A DNA stretch of 48,047 nt, from positions 1 to 48,047 of the forward strand of contig JAFAGR010000033.1 in the NCBI GenBank assembly GCA_023422565.1, given 5' to 3'. This document shows positions 1-7,088 of this stretch, piece by piece. The notes beneath the pieces were generated by a model. The model had not been told where the DNA came from. It ran no database searches and saw nothing but the letters and a program-made list of their open reading frames with translations. The DNA is from Bacteroidota bacterium. Its GTDB lineage: Bacteria > Bacteroidota > Bacteroidia > Chitinophagales > Chitinophagaceae. Made by a program: the position numbers and the translations under genes. Position 1 is the stretch's first letter. Each line of letters opens with the position of its first letter.

Positions 1-1184
1 AGTTTGAGTTGGATATCGGGTACGGGATTGATAATTCTGCAGGCTTCCGGCTTTTCAAGGAACCTCATCATACTTGTGTAATTCATTAGGTGCAACCGAA
101 TAAAAGATGCCAAATTAGAAAATGCCCATTTACGTTTTACTCTACAACGTACAATTTTAAGAAGCAGGTCAGCAAGTAAAGCACACCATATTTGAATACG
201 GATCGCATTTTCATTGTCTCCTAAAAAAGAACGTAACGGCATGTTTTGCTTTAATCGCTTGAAGAGGATTTCAATTTGCCACCGTTGTTTGTAGAGCATA
301 GCTATTTTAATCGCGCTCAGCCGCTTGTTTGATGTAATAAACTCAAACATCCGTTTTGATTGGGGATCATAGTATCGGATCAGCCTGCAGTTAACCTGCT
401 CAATCTGTTTATTCTTAAAGCCTAGGGTGATATATTGATCACTAATAACATTTTGCGCCGGGTCTGTTTTTAAGTCCTGCTGTACGGTAACTACATTATT
501 GGATCTTAGACGAGTAATCCAGTCAACACCCGCTCTTTTCCAGCGATTCAACTGATGGAAGTTATTATATCCTCTGTCCATGATCACGATAGAACCTGCG
601 GGAGGAGTAATCTCTTTCATAAAGGGAGAATCAGCTTTGGCTGCCGCAGTCATGCGTATAAGATACGGTACATCCTGGCTCGCATTAACTGCCATATGCA
701 CTTTTATGCCTCCCTTTTTCCTGCCACTTATGGAAGGTCGCCCGGCATTCTCCAGAATCTCCTGAAACAAGCTAATCGTAGTAGAATCAATAATGACGGA
801 TCGCTTCAATAAATGATCTTTTGAGTGGCTGTCCGTTAAAAAATGTTGATACCGCGACAATACACCCATGTAAATTTTTTCAAACACCTCCGGACATCTG
901 CGTTCATTGGCTTCAGCTAAAGTGCTTCGTGCAGGCAAAAACTTCATATTTAACGACTGAAGCCGACCTTGGCTGGCGTGCAGGCCTGTAACTACTTCCC
1001 GAAGAGAAGTACATCCTTGGTAACAACAGTAGAGCATACTAATCAGATGATGTAAAGTGTCAAACTTCTTTACATATCTATCACTTTGGTGCTCTAATAC
1101 AGCATTATAAATTATCTGCTTCGGGATGAAACTAAATAGCTGAGAAAAGATTGGCTGTCCGGAAAAAAAGTTACTTTTATTCAT
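1..1184 (-). CDS. IS4-family DDE transposase (3' end off the window)
   Basis: The reading frame is open from the ATG at 1184 to the left edge (394 codons) with no stop or frameshift, so the gene looks intact. The N-terminal part resembles the DUF4372 domain found on many Bacteroidota IS4 transposases. Catalytic residues can be placed: Asp133 in VIIDSTTIS, Asp203 in IVIMDRGYNN, and Glu305 in YKQRWQIEILFKRLK. That last stretch fits the IS4 signature Y-(2)-R-(3)-E-(6)-K exactly (Y298, R301, E305, K312). The family moves DNA by a cut-and-paste hairpin mechanism. With about 394 residues visible, only a few should be missing from the C-terminus. The next gene, tatA, is unrelated. Confidence 0.9.
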   Translation of the reverse strand, partial: MNKSNFFSGQPIFSQLFSFIPKQIIYNAVLEHQSDRYVKKFDTLHHLISMLYCCYQGCTSLREVVTGLHASQGRLQSLNMKFLPARSTLAEANERRCPEVFEKIYMGVLSRYQHFLTDSHSKDHLLKRSVIIDSTTISLFQEILENAGRPSISGRKKGGIKVHMAVNASQDVPYLIRMTAAAKADSPFMKEITPPAGSIVIMDRGYNNFHQLNRWKRAGVDWITRLRSNNVVTVQQDLKTDPAQNVISDQYITLGFKNKQIEQVNCRLIRYYDPQSKRMFEFITSNKRLSAIKIAMLYKQRWQIEILFKRLKQNMPLRSFLGDNENAIRIQIWCALLADLLLKIVRCRVKRKWAFSNLASFIRLHLMNYTSMMRFLEKPEACRIINPVPDIQLK

Positions 1185-1222
1185 ATTAGTTTGTGGATGT
1201 TAGAGACCCTTAAACTAATAAA

Positions 1223-1246
1223 AAAGAGAGCCTAAAAACTCTCTTT
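1223..1246. terminator. Hairpin between IS end and transposase start
   Basis: Bases 1223-1230 (AAAGAGAG) pair with 1239-1246 (CTCTCTTT) around an 8-base loop, and T-rich sequence follows on both strands. Hairpins in this position of insertion sequences can stop outside transcripts from reading into the transposase gene. That role here is inferred from position. Confidence 0.55.
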
Positions 1247-1376
1247 CTTTTTGCCATTATAAAAGTTTTCCGGACAACAATGATTATAAATTTTGGATTA
1301 TAGATTCAGAGTTCCTTACATGCGAACCACAAAGGGGCAGTTTAGCCAAATTAACAATTCAACCATTCAACCATTC

Positions 1377-1443
1377 GCGTTAGGGATTATTTTCAATGAT
1401 CCCGCGGAGCGACGATTTTACCCAAAGCCTTTCCGCCTTCGGC
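1377..1443. repeat. Degenerate copy of the GCGTTAGGGA palindromic repeat
   Basis: The copy begins GCGTTAGGGATT, as do the elements at 1537 and 37819. It continues with a hairpin (GGGATTA pairs with TGATCCC, with one wobble) and reaches a GC-rich hairpin (CCGCC TTC GGCGG). The closing GGGAACGCC of the other copies is missing, so it looks truncated or overlaid by the inverted repeat at 1423-1529. Confidence 0.5.
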
Positions 1444-1529
1444 GGGCGGATATTTATTCGTCCGCAATGAAAAGCAAGCTTTCCCTGCGGCCGAATAATA
1501 AATATCCTGCACTTCGTGCAAAGGCTTTG
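1423..1529. repeat. Nested inverted repeat, possible cruciform
   Basis: The ends CAAAGCCTTT (1423-1432) and AAAGGCTTTG (1520-1529) are perfect 10-bp inverted repeats. Inside them GGATATTTATT..CG (from 1447) pairs with CGAATAATAAATATCC (1492-1506), and each arm also holds its own small hairpin (CCGCC TTC GGCGG and GCAC TTC GTGC). No believable gene covers it. It may be a non-autonomous mobile remnant or part of the palindromic repeats on both sides. Confidence 0.6.
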
Positions 1530-1536
1530 TAGCTCT

Positions 1537-1602
1537 GCGTTAGGGATTGGCAGCAGTACCCTGTACTGCCAAAAGCCCGCCCGCCTTCGGCGGGAACGCC
1601 CC
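1537..1602. repeat. REP-like palindromic element, copy A
   Basis: The outer stem is GCGTT (1537-1541) with AACGC (1595-1599). Inside are two hairpins: CAGTAC CCT GTACTG, with flanking TTGG/CCAA, and CCCGCC TTC GGCGGG. The same plan, with different stem sequences, recurs at 37819-37890. The element lies between the IS and the 3' end of tatA. It looks like a folded dispersed repeat of the kind mobilised by REP-associated tyrosine transposases, but no such gene is in the window. Confidence 0.65.
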
Positions 1603-1669
1603 AATTGGGAAGGCATAAAAAAACCGGCACATCAATTAGTTGCCGGTTTAAAATTTTCGCTGAATATTT

Positions 1670-1912
1670 TTAAGAGGGAGTTTGCGTTTGTTGCTGTTTT
1701 GGAGCGATATCTTTTTCACGCATACCTTCTTCCAGTTCGTTTTTCACGTTGCTTTTCGCATCATTGAATTCACGGATACCGCGGCCCATTCCACGCATTA
1801 ACTCGGGTATTTTTTTACCACCGAACAAAAGCAGAACCACAAGGATGATCAGTATCCATTCACTTCCTCCCGGCATCGATAACAGCAGGGGATGATTGAT
1901 TGATGTGTACAT
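1670..1912 (-). CDS. tatA: Twin-arginine translocation protein TatA/E
   Basis: This is an 80-residue pore-forming subunit of the Tat system, which exports folded proteins across the inner membrane. The sequence shows a single N-terminal membrane helix (about residues 17-30, WILIILVVLLLF), the family hinge FGGKKIPELMRGMGRG, an amphipathic helix, and a charged, glutamine-rich tail. Length and order are normal for TatA/E. An internal Met (MPGGSEW) could also start the protein. The longer start is preferred because a promoter-like TACCTTTAC at 1929-1937 would place transcription start about 11 bases upstream of the ATG at 1912. No tatC is nearby. Confidence 0.9.
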   Translation of the reverse strand: MYTSINHPLLLSMPGGSEWILIILVVLLLFGGKKIPELMRGMGRGIREFNDAKSNVKNELEEGMREKDIAPKQQQTQTPS

Positions 1913-1928
1913 AATAGGTTATTAGGCT

Positions 1929-1937
1929 GTAAAGGTA
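1929..1937 (-). promoter_or_regulatory. Probable -7 promoter element of tatA
   Basis: The minus strand reads TACCTTTAC, one base from the Bacteroidota -7 consensus TAnnTTTG. It lies 16 bases before the tatA ATG. No clear -33 element was seen. Confidence 0.4.
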
Positions 1938-1997
1938 CACAATAATTGTAACGTGCTTTTTAAAACTTGAAAGAGAACCATTAAAATTCTAAGAAAA

Positions 1998-2126
1998 TTA
2001 CCGCACGCTCCGGCCACATTTGGCCTTTCCATTGGCAGCCTGAAAAGGCGTAATACTCTGGGAACAAGAGACAATTAAAGTAGCTAATACAAACAGCACA
2101 GTGCCGAGGAAGAAAATCCTTCTCAT
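1998..2126 (-). CDS. Small lipoprotein, 42 residues, function unknown
   Basis: The minus strand encodes MRRIFFLGTVLFVLATLIVS followed by a Cys at position 21 and a 21-residue tail (SQSITPFQAANGKAKCGRSV plus Arg), ending in TAA. A hydrophobic signal peptide that runs into LIVSC is a plausible lipobox, so the mature product would be a lipid-anchored peptide of about 22 residues with a second Cys near its end. The frame is open and has the plus-1 Cys, short size and basic tail expected of a genuine micro-lipoprotein, but no homologue could be checked. It stands alone between tatA and rplS. A weak promoter-like GTATTTTGTC lies about 75 bases upstream. Confidence 0.6.
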   Translation of the reverse strand: MRRIFFLGTVLFVLATLIVSCSQSITPFQAANGKAKCGRSVR

Positions 2127-2241
2127 TGGTTTCAGTTTTAGAGGTTAAAAAAAGTTGGAAAGAGGCGGTAAATCAATCACCGGAGAAGGATCAACGGAAG
2201 ACAAAATACGGCAGAATGCCTTAAAAAGCAAGTTTCAGGGC

Positions 2242-2277
2242 AAAAAAAAATGCGGGAATTACTGAATAATTCCCGCA
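2242..2277 (-). terminator. Rho-independent terminator of rplS
   Basis: A perfect 10-bp stem (GCGGGAATTA / TAATTCCCGC, 2252-2276) with a 5-base loop is followed on the minus strand by a run of nine T. It sits 24 bases past the rplS stop codon. Confidence 0.85.
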
Positions 2278-2300
2278 ATAATACCTTTGATATAGTAAAA

Positions 2301-2669
2301 TCAACCTTTTTTCGCTGTAACAGCCATGCGCTTTTCCTTGATCCTCGCGCTTTTTCCGCTTCTTTCACGGAGGAAGTAAAGCTTCGCCCTTCTTACGCGG
2401 CCAACCTTATTAAGTATAATGCTGTCGATATTGGGAGAAAAAACCGGGAACAGACGCTCAACACCTACGCCATCGCTGATCTTTCTAACTGTGAATGAAG
2501 CAGTTGCGCCATTTCCCTGGCGTTTGATCACATCGCCCTTAAAGCTCTGGATACGCTCCTTGTTTCCTTCCTGAATTTTGTAATTAACAGTAACATTATC
2601 CCCTGCTTTAAAAGCGGGTAATTTAGCCTTTGTGGTCAGTTGTTCATGAACAAAGTCAATTGCGTTCAT
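2301..2669 (-). CDS. rplS: 50S ribosomal protein L19
   Basis: L19 lies at the 30S-50S interface of the ribosome and helps to form an inter-subunit bridge. The 122-residue product has the family core: VNYKIQEGNKERIQSFKGDV, then GNGATASFTVRKISDGVGVE, then FPVFSPNIDSI and a basic stretch near VRRAKLYFLRERSGKSARI. The short C-terminal extension (KEKRMAVTAKKG) is usual in this phylum. It is a single-gene unit with its own promoter-like TACCTTTGC upstream and a strong terminator downstream. It is not next to trmD or rimM, its partners in many other phyla. Confidence 0.97.
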   Translation of the reverse strand: MNAIDFVHEQLTTKAKLPAFKAGDNVTVNYKIQEGNKERIQSFKGDVIKRQGNGATASFTVRKISDGVGVERLFPVFSPNIDSIILNKVGRVRRAKLYFLRERSGKSARIKEKRMAVTAKKG

Positions 2670-2690
2670 AGCTTTATTTTTTAACGGACG

Positions 2691-2699
2691 GCAAAGGTA
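2691..2699 (-). promoter_or_regulatory. -7 promoter element of rplS
   Basis: The minus strand reads TACCTTTGC, a full match to TAnnTTTG, 22 bases upstream of the rplS ATG. No good -33 box was found at 19-21 bases. Confidence 0.6.
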
Positions 2700-2840
2700 A
2701 GGAAAGATAGTTAGAAATGTGATGAAGAAAGAGAAAATTCTTTTTGTAGTGGGTAGTCGGCGGTCAGTAGTCTGACGCGGCCTCCCATTTATACCCTTTA
2801 CCCCTCACCTTGTACCCTAAAACCTACATCTCTCCAATCC

Positions 2841-4406
2841 TTACCGCGCAATATTAACCGCACGCTTTTCCCTGATCACCGTAACCTTGATCTGTCCGGG
2901 GAAAGTCATTTCGGTTTGAATTTTTTGAGCGATTTCAAAGCTTAGTTTGTCGCTGTCGCTGTCGGAAACTTTATCTGCCTCAACGATCACGCGCAATTCC
3001 CTTCCTGCCTGGATGGCGTATGCTTTTTCAACGCCCTGGTAGGCCAGTGCAAGATTTTCAAGGTCTTTAATTCTTTGGATGTATTGCTGCATGATCTCGC
3101 GCCTTGCGCCGGGCCGTGCGCCGCTGATGGCATCGCAAGCCTGAATGATGGGGGAGATCACGTATTGCATTTCCATTTCATCGTGGTGGGCGCCAATAGC
3201 ATTTACCACTGCGGGGTTTTCGCCATATTTTTCAGCGAGTTTCGCACCCAACAAGGCGTGGCTCAATTCAGTTTCTTCATCAGGCACTTTACCGATATCA
3301 TGCAAAAGTCCCGCGCGTTTTGCCAGCTTAGGATTCATACCTAATTCCGAAGCCATGATGCCGCAGAGGTTCGCGGTTTCGCGGGAGTGCATTAAAAGGT
3401 TTTGACCATAAGAAGAGCGGAAACGCATCCTGCCCACCATGCGAATAAGTTCTTTGTGTAGCCCGTGTATACCGAGTTCGATCACGGTTCTTTCACCGAT
3501 GTCCATCACCTGGTCTTCCAGCTGGCGTTTGGTTTTTTCAACCACTTCTTCAATACGTGCCGGGTGGATACGTCCATCAGCCACCAGCCTTTGTAAACTC
3601 AAGCGGGCGATTTCGCGTCGAAGCGGATCGAATGAGGAGAACACGATCGCTTCGGGAGTGTCGTCAACAATAAGGTCCACGCCGGTTGCGGCCTCAATTG
3701 CGCGGATATTGCGCCCTTCACGCCCGATGATTGATCCTTTTATTTCATCGCTTTCGAGGTTGAAAACCGTGATGGAGTTTTCAATTGCCTGCTCGGCGGC
3801 GGTACGCTGTATGGTTTGTATGATGATTTTCCGGGCTTCCTTGTTGGCCTTGCCCTTCGCGTCTTCAATGATTTCCTGCTGCAGCACCAATGCCTGCGAC
3901 TGAGCTTCCTGTTTCAGGCTTTCCACAAGCTGCGCTCGCGCATCGTCGGCCGAGAGTCCGGCCACTTTTTCAAGGCGGCGGATATGCTCTTCCTGGTGCT
4001 TTTCCAGTTCCGTGCGTTTAATATTCACCACCTCGGTTTGACGGTTGAGGTTTTCTTTGATCTGGTTGTTTTCCTTGATCTGCTTGTCCAGCGTACCTTC
4101 TTTTTGATTAAGACTTTGCTCTTTTTGTTTAATGCGGTTTTCAGCCTCGTTGATCTTTTGGGTGCGCTGAAGCATTTCGCGATCGTTTTCGCTCTTCATT
4201 TGCACGAACTTCTCCTTTGCTTCAAGAAGTTTTTCTTTCTTAAGTGTTTCTGCCTGAAGCTGCCCGTCTGCTATTATTTTTTTGGCCTGAGCTTCGGCCT
4301 CGTCAACAATTTTTTGTGTGTTTTTGGCAAAGATGAATTTACCCAGAACAATGCCGGCAATTAGCGCAGCGATGCCTATAATGATCGAAAGTATATTCGG
4401 GTCCAT
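2841..4406 (-). CDS. rny: Ribonuclease Y
   Basis: RNase Y is a membrane-anchored endoribonuclease that starts mRNA decay. The 521-residue product shows the full architecture: an N-terminal membrane helix (about residues 6-26), a long charged coiled coil (about 30-200), a KH RNA-binding domain (224-250, GSIIGREGRNIRAIEAATGV), and an HD phosphohydrolase domain whose metal-binding His-Asp pair is at 369-370 (LLHDIGK). A further HHDE motif follows near residue 407. Length is normal. The gene is divergent from the bestrophin gene. A near-consensus promoter element (TATCTTCG, 4487-4494) precedes it on the minus strand. Confidence 0.96.
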   Translation of the reverse strand: MDPNILSIIIGIAALIAGIVLGKFIFAKNTQKIVDEAEAQAKKIIADGQLQAETLKKEKLLEAKEKFVQMKSENDREMLQRTQKINEAENRIKQKEQSLNQKEGTLDKQIKENNQIKENLNRQTEVVNIKRTELEKHQEEHIRRLEKVAGLSADDARAQLVESLKQEAQSQALVLQQEIIEDAKGKANKEARKIIIQTIQRTAAEQAIENSITVFNLESDEIKGSIIGREGRNIRAIEAATGVDLIVDDTPEAIVFSSFDPLRREIARLSLQRLVADGRIHPARIEEVVEKTKRQLEDQVMDIGERTVIELGIHGLHKELIRMVGRMRFRSSYGQNLLMHSRETANLCGIMASELGMNPKLAKRAGLLHDIGKVPDEETELSHALLGAKLAEKYGENPAVVNAIGAHHDEMEMQYVISPIIQACDAISGARPGARREIMQQYIQRIKDLENLALAYQGVEKAYAIQAGRELRVIVEADKVSDSDSDKLSFEIAQKIQTEMTFPGQIKVTVIREKRAVNIAR

Positions 4407-4486
4407 TTAATTTTATTGTTTTAATCTGATTCACAAATAAATACATCCCATTCTCCTTTTTAGATATCAGCGATGCAGTTTGGCGG

Positions 4487-4494
4487 CGAAGATA
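4487..4494 (-). promoter_or_regulatory. Possible -7 promoter element of rny
   Basis: The minus strand reads TATCTTCG followed by CCGCC, one base off TAnnTTTG. It lies about 80 bases upstream of the rny ATG, in the region between divergent genes. Confidence 0.35.
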
Positions 4495-4560
4495 AGAAAA
4501 TAGCGTCATTTCCATGGTTCGCAGTACTTTCACCATCACGGGATTTTACGGAGTTGAATT

Positions 4561-5469
4561 ATGAAAAAGAAAATTGATGCCTCGGGCATTTTTTATTACA
4601 ACCCTAAAGACTGGGTGGGGCCCATTTTCCGGTTCCATAAGTCAGATACGTTCCGGGCACTGTTTGCCATGCTCGCTTTTATGGCCCTTTACACCTGGGG
4701 TGTTGTGTATTGGGAAATAAAATGGTTGCGGCTTTCGGAAACGAGTTTTGCGAGAAACCTCAACATCATGCACAACCTGCTGGGTTTTGCAATTTCGATG
4801 GTGTTGGTTTTCAGAACCAATACTGCTTACGACCGTTGGTGGGAGGGTAGAAAGCTTTGGGGCGCCCTGATGAATAACAGCCGTAACCTGGCGATCAAAC
4901 TGAATGTTTTCTTAGGCAGGTCGGACCAGGATACTCTCGATTTTTTTCGACATGCTATCCCACTGTATGCCGAAGCGCTCCGGAGGCATCTTGCGAAAGA
5001 CAGTACCCGCCTGCAGCTGGATGCGGCGGCCCATCCCGAGTTGCCGGATTTCAACCATTTGCATCATGTACCGAACAAGGTGGCGGAAAGTATACTTGCG
5101 AGGGTAAACAAGTTATACAAAGAGGGTGTTATTTCCGGAGACCAGTTAATTGTGTTGAATGAGGAATTGCGGTCTTTCACAGACATATGCGGCGGTTGCG
5201 AGCGTATCAAGAATACGCCGATACCTTTCAGCTATTCGGCCTTTATAAAAAAATTCATTTTCATTTATGTAGCCACCCTTCCGTTCGGGTTCGCATTTAG
5301 CCTGGGGTATTTTGCGATTCCCGTTACCACTTTTATATTTTATGTTTTGGCAAGCCTCGAGTTGATCGCTGAGGAAATTGAAGATCCCTTTGGAGAGGAT
5401 AATAACGACCTGCCCATGGAGACAATGGCTGCCAATATCAGGCGTAATGTGGAGGATATATTGGGGTGA
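4561..5469 (+). CDS. Bestrophin-family anion channel
   Basis: This 302-residue membrane protein belongs to the bestrophin/YneE (UPF0187) family; characterised bacterial members form pentameric ion channels. The visible family marks are FRTNTAYDRWWEGRKLWG after the second membrane segment (about residues 84-101), and the acidic motif EEIEDPFGEDNNDLP near the C-terminus (about 272-286), which corresponds to the Ca2+-clasp region of animal bestrophins. Four hydrophobic segments are apparent, two N-terminal (about 34-50 and 70-86) and two C-terminal (about 230-265). It is transcribed away from rny, and repeats begin right after its stop. Ion selectivity cannot be told from sequence. Confidence 0.88.
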   Translation: MKKKIDASGIFYYNPKDWVGPIFRFHKSDTFRALFAMLAFMALYTWGVVYWEIKWLRLSETSFARNLNIMHNLLGFAISMVLVFRTNTAYDRWWEGRKLWGALMNNSRNLAIKLNVFLGRSDQDTLDFFRHAIPLYAEALRRHLAKDSTRLQLDAAAHPELPDFNHLHHVPNKVAESILARVNKLYKEGVISGDQLIVLNEELRSFTDICGGCERIKNTPIPFSYSAFIKKFIFIYVATLPFGFAFSLGYFAIPVTTFIFYVLASLELIAEEIEDPFGEDNNDLPMETMAANIRRNVEDILG

Positions 5470-5818
5470 GGGGTGGAGGGAACTGGGATGTGAGAAGTGG
5501 GTGAGCAATGAGTAATGGGTAATGGGTAATGGGTGAAGGGTGAAGGGTGCAGGGAGGTAAGATTTAAGAAGTGAGATGTGGGAAACAGCGAAGGCCATTG
5601 GGTTAGTAGGTGATGAGAAGTGAGCAATGAGTAATGAGTTATGGGTAATGAGTAATGGGTGAAGGGCGCAGGGTGCAGGGAGGTAAGATTTAAGAAGTGA
5701 GATGTGGGATGTGAGATGTGAGAAACTGCGAAGCCAATTAATTCAGATCGAAAATCCAACATTCGACCTGAAAAAAAATCTACCATTCAACATCTACTAT
5801 TCAACATCCAACCTCTGA
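5470..5818. repeat. Low-complexity GGGTAAT-type repeats with a 123-bp duplication
   Basis: No gene is seen here. The plus strand is rich in GAGTAATGGGTAATGGGTGAAGGG-like words. A block starting at 5492 (GAGAAGTG..GAGCAATGAGTAATG..GGGAGGTAAGATTTAAGAAG..) recurs at 5615, 123 bases on, with small differences. The end of the region switches to ATTCAACATC-type words, which continue inside the following tandem array. Reading frames over this area are repeat translations and are not annotated as genes. Confidence 0.7.
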
Positions 5819-6520
5819 CCAACACCCCGGGGTACGTTAACCCCTATCCCCGCAGTTAAGATCGGTATTTTTTTTAAGCCAAGGCAATTTCAAACGTTTA
5901 TTGTGGGTAAAGGTGGTGCAGAAATGGGTATTGAGTAATGGGTAATTGGGGAAGATCAGGGTGTACGAAATAGGAAGTGAGAAGTGCGAGGTAAGAGGTG
6001 AGATCCAGCGAACATAAATTAAATTCAGATCGACAATACAACTTTCAACATCCAAAATCTTCTATTCAACATCCAATATTCAACATCCAACCTCAACCAA
6101 CACCCCGGGGTACGTTAACCCCTATCCCCGCAGTTAAGATCGGGATTTTTTTTAAGCCAAGGCAATTTCAAACGTTTACTGTGGGTAATGGTGGTGCAGA
6201 AATGGGTATTGAGTAATGGGTAATTGGTCAAGATACAGGTGTACGGAAATAGGACGTGAGAGGTGCGAGGTGAGAGGTGAGATCCAGCGAACATAAATTA
6301 AATTCAGATCGACAATCCAACATTCGACCTGCAAAAAAATCTACCATTCAACATCTAATATTCAACATCCAGCATCTAACCAACACCCCGGGGTACGTTA
6401 ACCCCTATCCCCGCAGTTAAGATCGGGATTTTTTTTAAGCCAAGGCAATTTCAAACGTTTATTGTGGGTTAATGGGTGTTGAGTAATGGGTGTTGAGTAA
6501 TGGGTAATTGGGGAAGATAC
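5819..6520. repeat. Tandem array of a ~280-bp unit, 2.5 copies
   Basis: Units start at 5819, 6097 and 6380 with CCAACACCCCGGGGTACGTT; the spacings are 278 and 283 bases, and the third copy stops after about 140 bases just before the zapA stop codon. The first ~97 bases (5819-5915 and equivalents) differ at only about two positions among the copies, while the remainder has more changes. The core contains GGGGT..ACCCC and ATCCCCG..CGGGAT hairpins. The second is followed on the plus strand by eight T, so copies 2 and 3 look like plus-strand terminators (6124-6153, 6407-6436); copy 1 (5846-5875) has a stem mismatch. On the minus strand the core lies directly downstream of zapA. Confidence 0.85.
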
Positions 6521-6522
6521 AA

Positions 6523-6804
6523 TTACCTCCCATCGAGCATTGATTCAATTCTGCTTAGGGCTTCGCCCAGATTGTGGTCGTCTACCGCCTGGTGAGAACC
6601 CGTTTGTGTTGCGTACCAGATCACCACCATGGAAATGTAATCCTGCATATCCTTTCCTGCAAACTGAGTCTTAAACTCAATAATCTTATCGTTAATCACT
6701 TTTAATGTTTTGCGGATCGCCTCCTCATCCTGCGGCCGCGCCTTAATGCGATAACTACGGTCTGCAATGAGAATATTTAACGGAATTAATTCTTCCATGA
6801 TCAT
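6523..6804 (-). CDS. zapA: Cell division protein ZapA
   Basis: ZapA binds FtsZ and promotes bundling of the division ring. The 93-residue product starts with the small globular domain (LIPLNILIADRSYRIKA..EEAIRKTLKVINDKI) and continues into a helical C-terminal half (about residues 45-93). This is the size and order of the family, although sequence similarity is always low. Its ATG overlaps the stop codon of the upstream coiled-coil gene (ATGA), which supports translational coupling and the choice of the first Met. It closes the pheT operon. In several Bacteroidota the gene order pheT - small coiled-coil gene - zapA - rny is kept; here repeats and a bestrophin gene lie between zapA and rny. 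Confidence 0.85.
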   Translation of the reverse strand: MIMEELIPLNILIADRSYRIKARPQDEEAIRKTLKVINDKIIEFKTQFAGKDMQDYISMVVIWYATQTGSHQAVDDHNLGEALSRIESMLDGR

Positions 6805-7088
6805 TCGCTAAGCATGGCGATGCATTTATCTATATCGCGCATGTATTTATTGATAATTGTTTCAAGCCCTTTTTTATCTGCTTCGGGAAGATTTCCGGCT
6901 GCAGCTTTCAGCACCTGGTTTTGTTCCTGTAAAAGCCTAACCTGTTCTTCAAGCTTCAACTGTTTTTCTCTCATCTCACGCATCACGCTTTTCTGATGGT
7001 CGAATTCCTTTTGCAACGCAGACATGTCCTGCATCTGTCGCTGCACTTTTTTAGATATCCGTGATATTTGTGAAAAAATTTCTGACAT
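6801..7088 (-). CDS. Coiled-coil protein between pheT and zapA
   Basis: This 95-residue protein is almost wholly helical. Residues about 15-62 form a charged heptad-rich coiled coil (QMQDMSALQKEFDHQKSVMR onward to LLQEQNQVLKAA). A short linker follows, then a C-terminal helix (KKGLETIINKYMRDIDKCIA). No enzymatic motif is visible. It begins on the last base of the pheT stop (TAATG) and ends inside the zapA start (ATGA), so the three genes are coupled. Its position before zapA and its ZapB-like character suggest a division-related partner, but that is inference; the family has no name I can give with confidence. Confidence 0.75.
   Translation of the reverse strand: MSEIFSQISRISKKVQRQMQDMSALQKEFDHQKSVMREMREKQLKLEEQVRLLQEQNQVLKAAAGNLPEADKKGLETIINKYMRDIDKCIAMLSE

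Larger units (their letters stand above)
1..1278 (-). mobile_element. IS4-family insertion sequence, cut by the left edge
   Basis: The element contains the transposase gene and, outside its start, about 95 bases of leader ending near 1278. The outer end on the minus strand begins TTGTCCGGAAAACTTTTATA. A hairpin lies between this end and the transposase start. The other end and any target-site duplication are outside the window, so the exact boundary (about 1276-1283) is an estimate from where the IS-like sequence gives way to palindromic intergenic repeats. Confidence 0.8.

Noticed and set aside
1..1184. A broken transposase pseudogene
   Set aside because: The frame is continuous from ATG to the window edge with all catalytic residues; the lack of a stop is due to the window boundary.
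5146..6216. Protein-coding frames of 70-150 residues in the repeat region
   Set aside because: They translate the GGGTAAT/ATTCAACATC words into low-complexity peptides (for example runs of HYSLPITHYSLL), lie partly over the bestrophin gene, and have no family features.
5470..6520. CRISPR array
   Set aside because: The repeats are direct, long (about 280 bp or 123 bp) and contiguous, with no regular unique spacers and no cas genes nearby.
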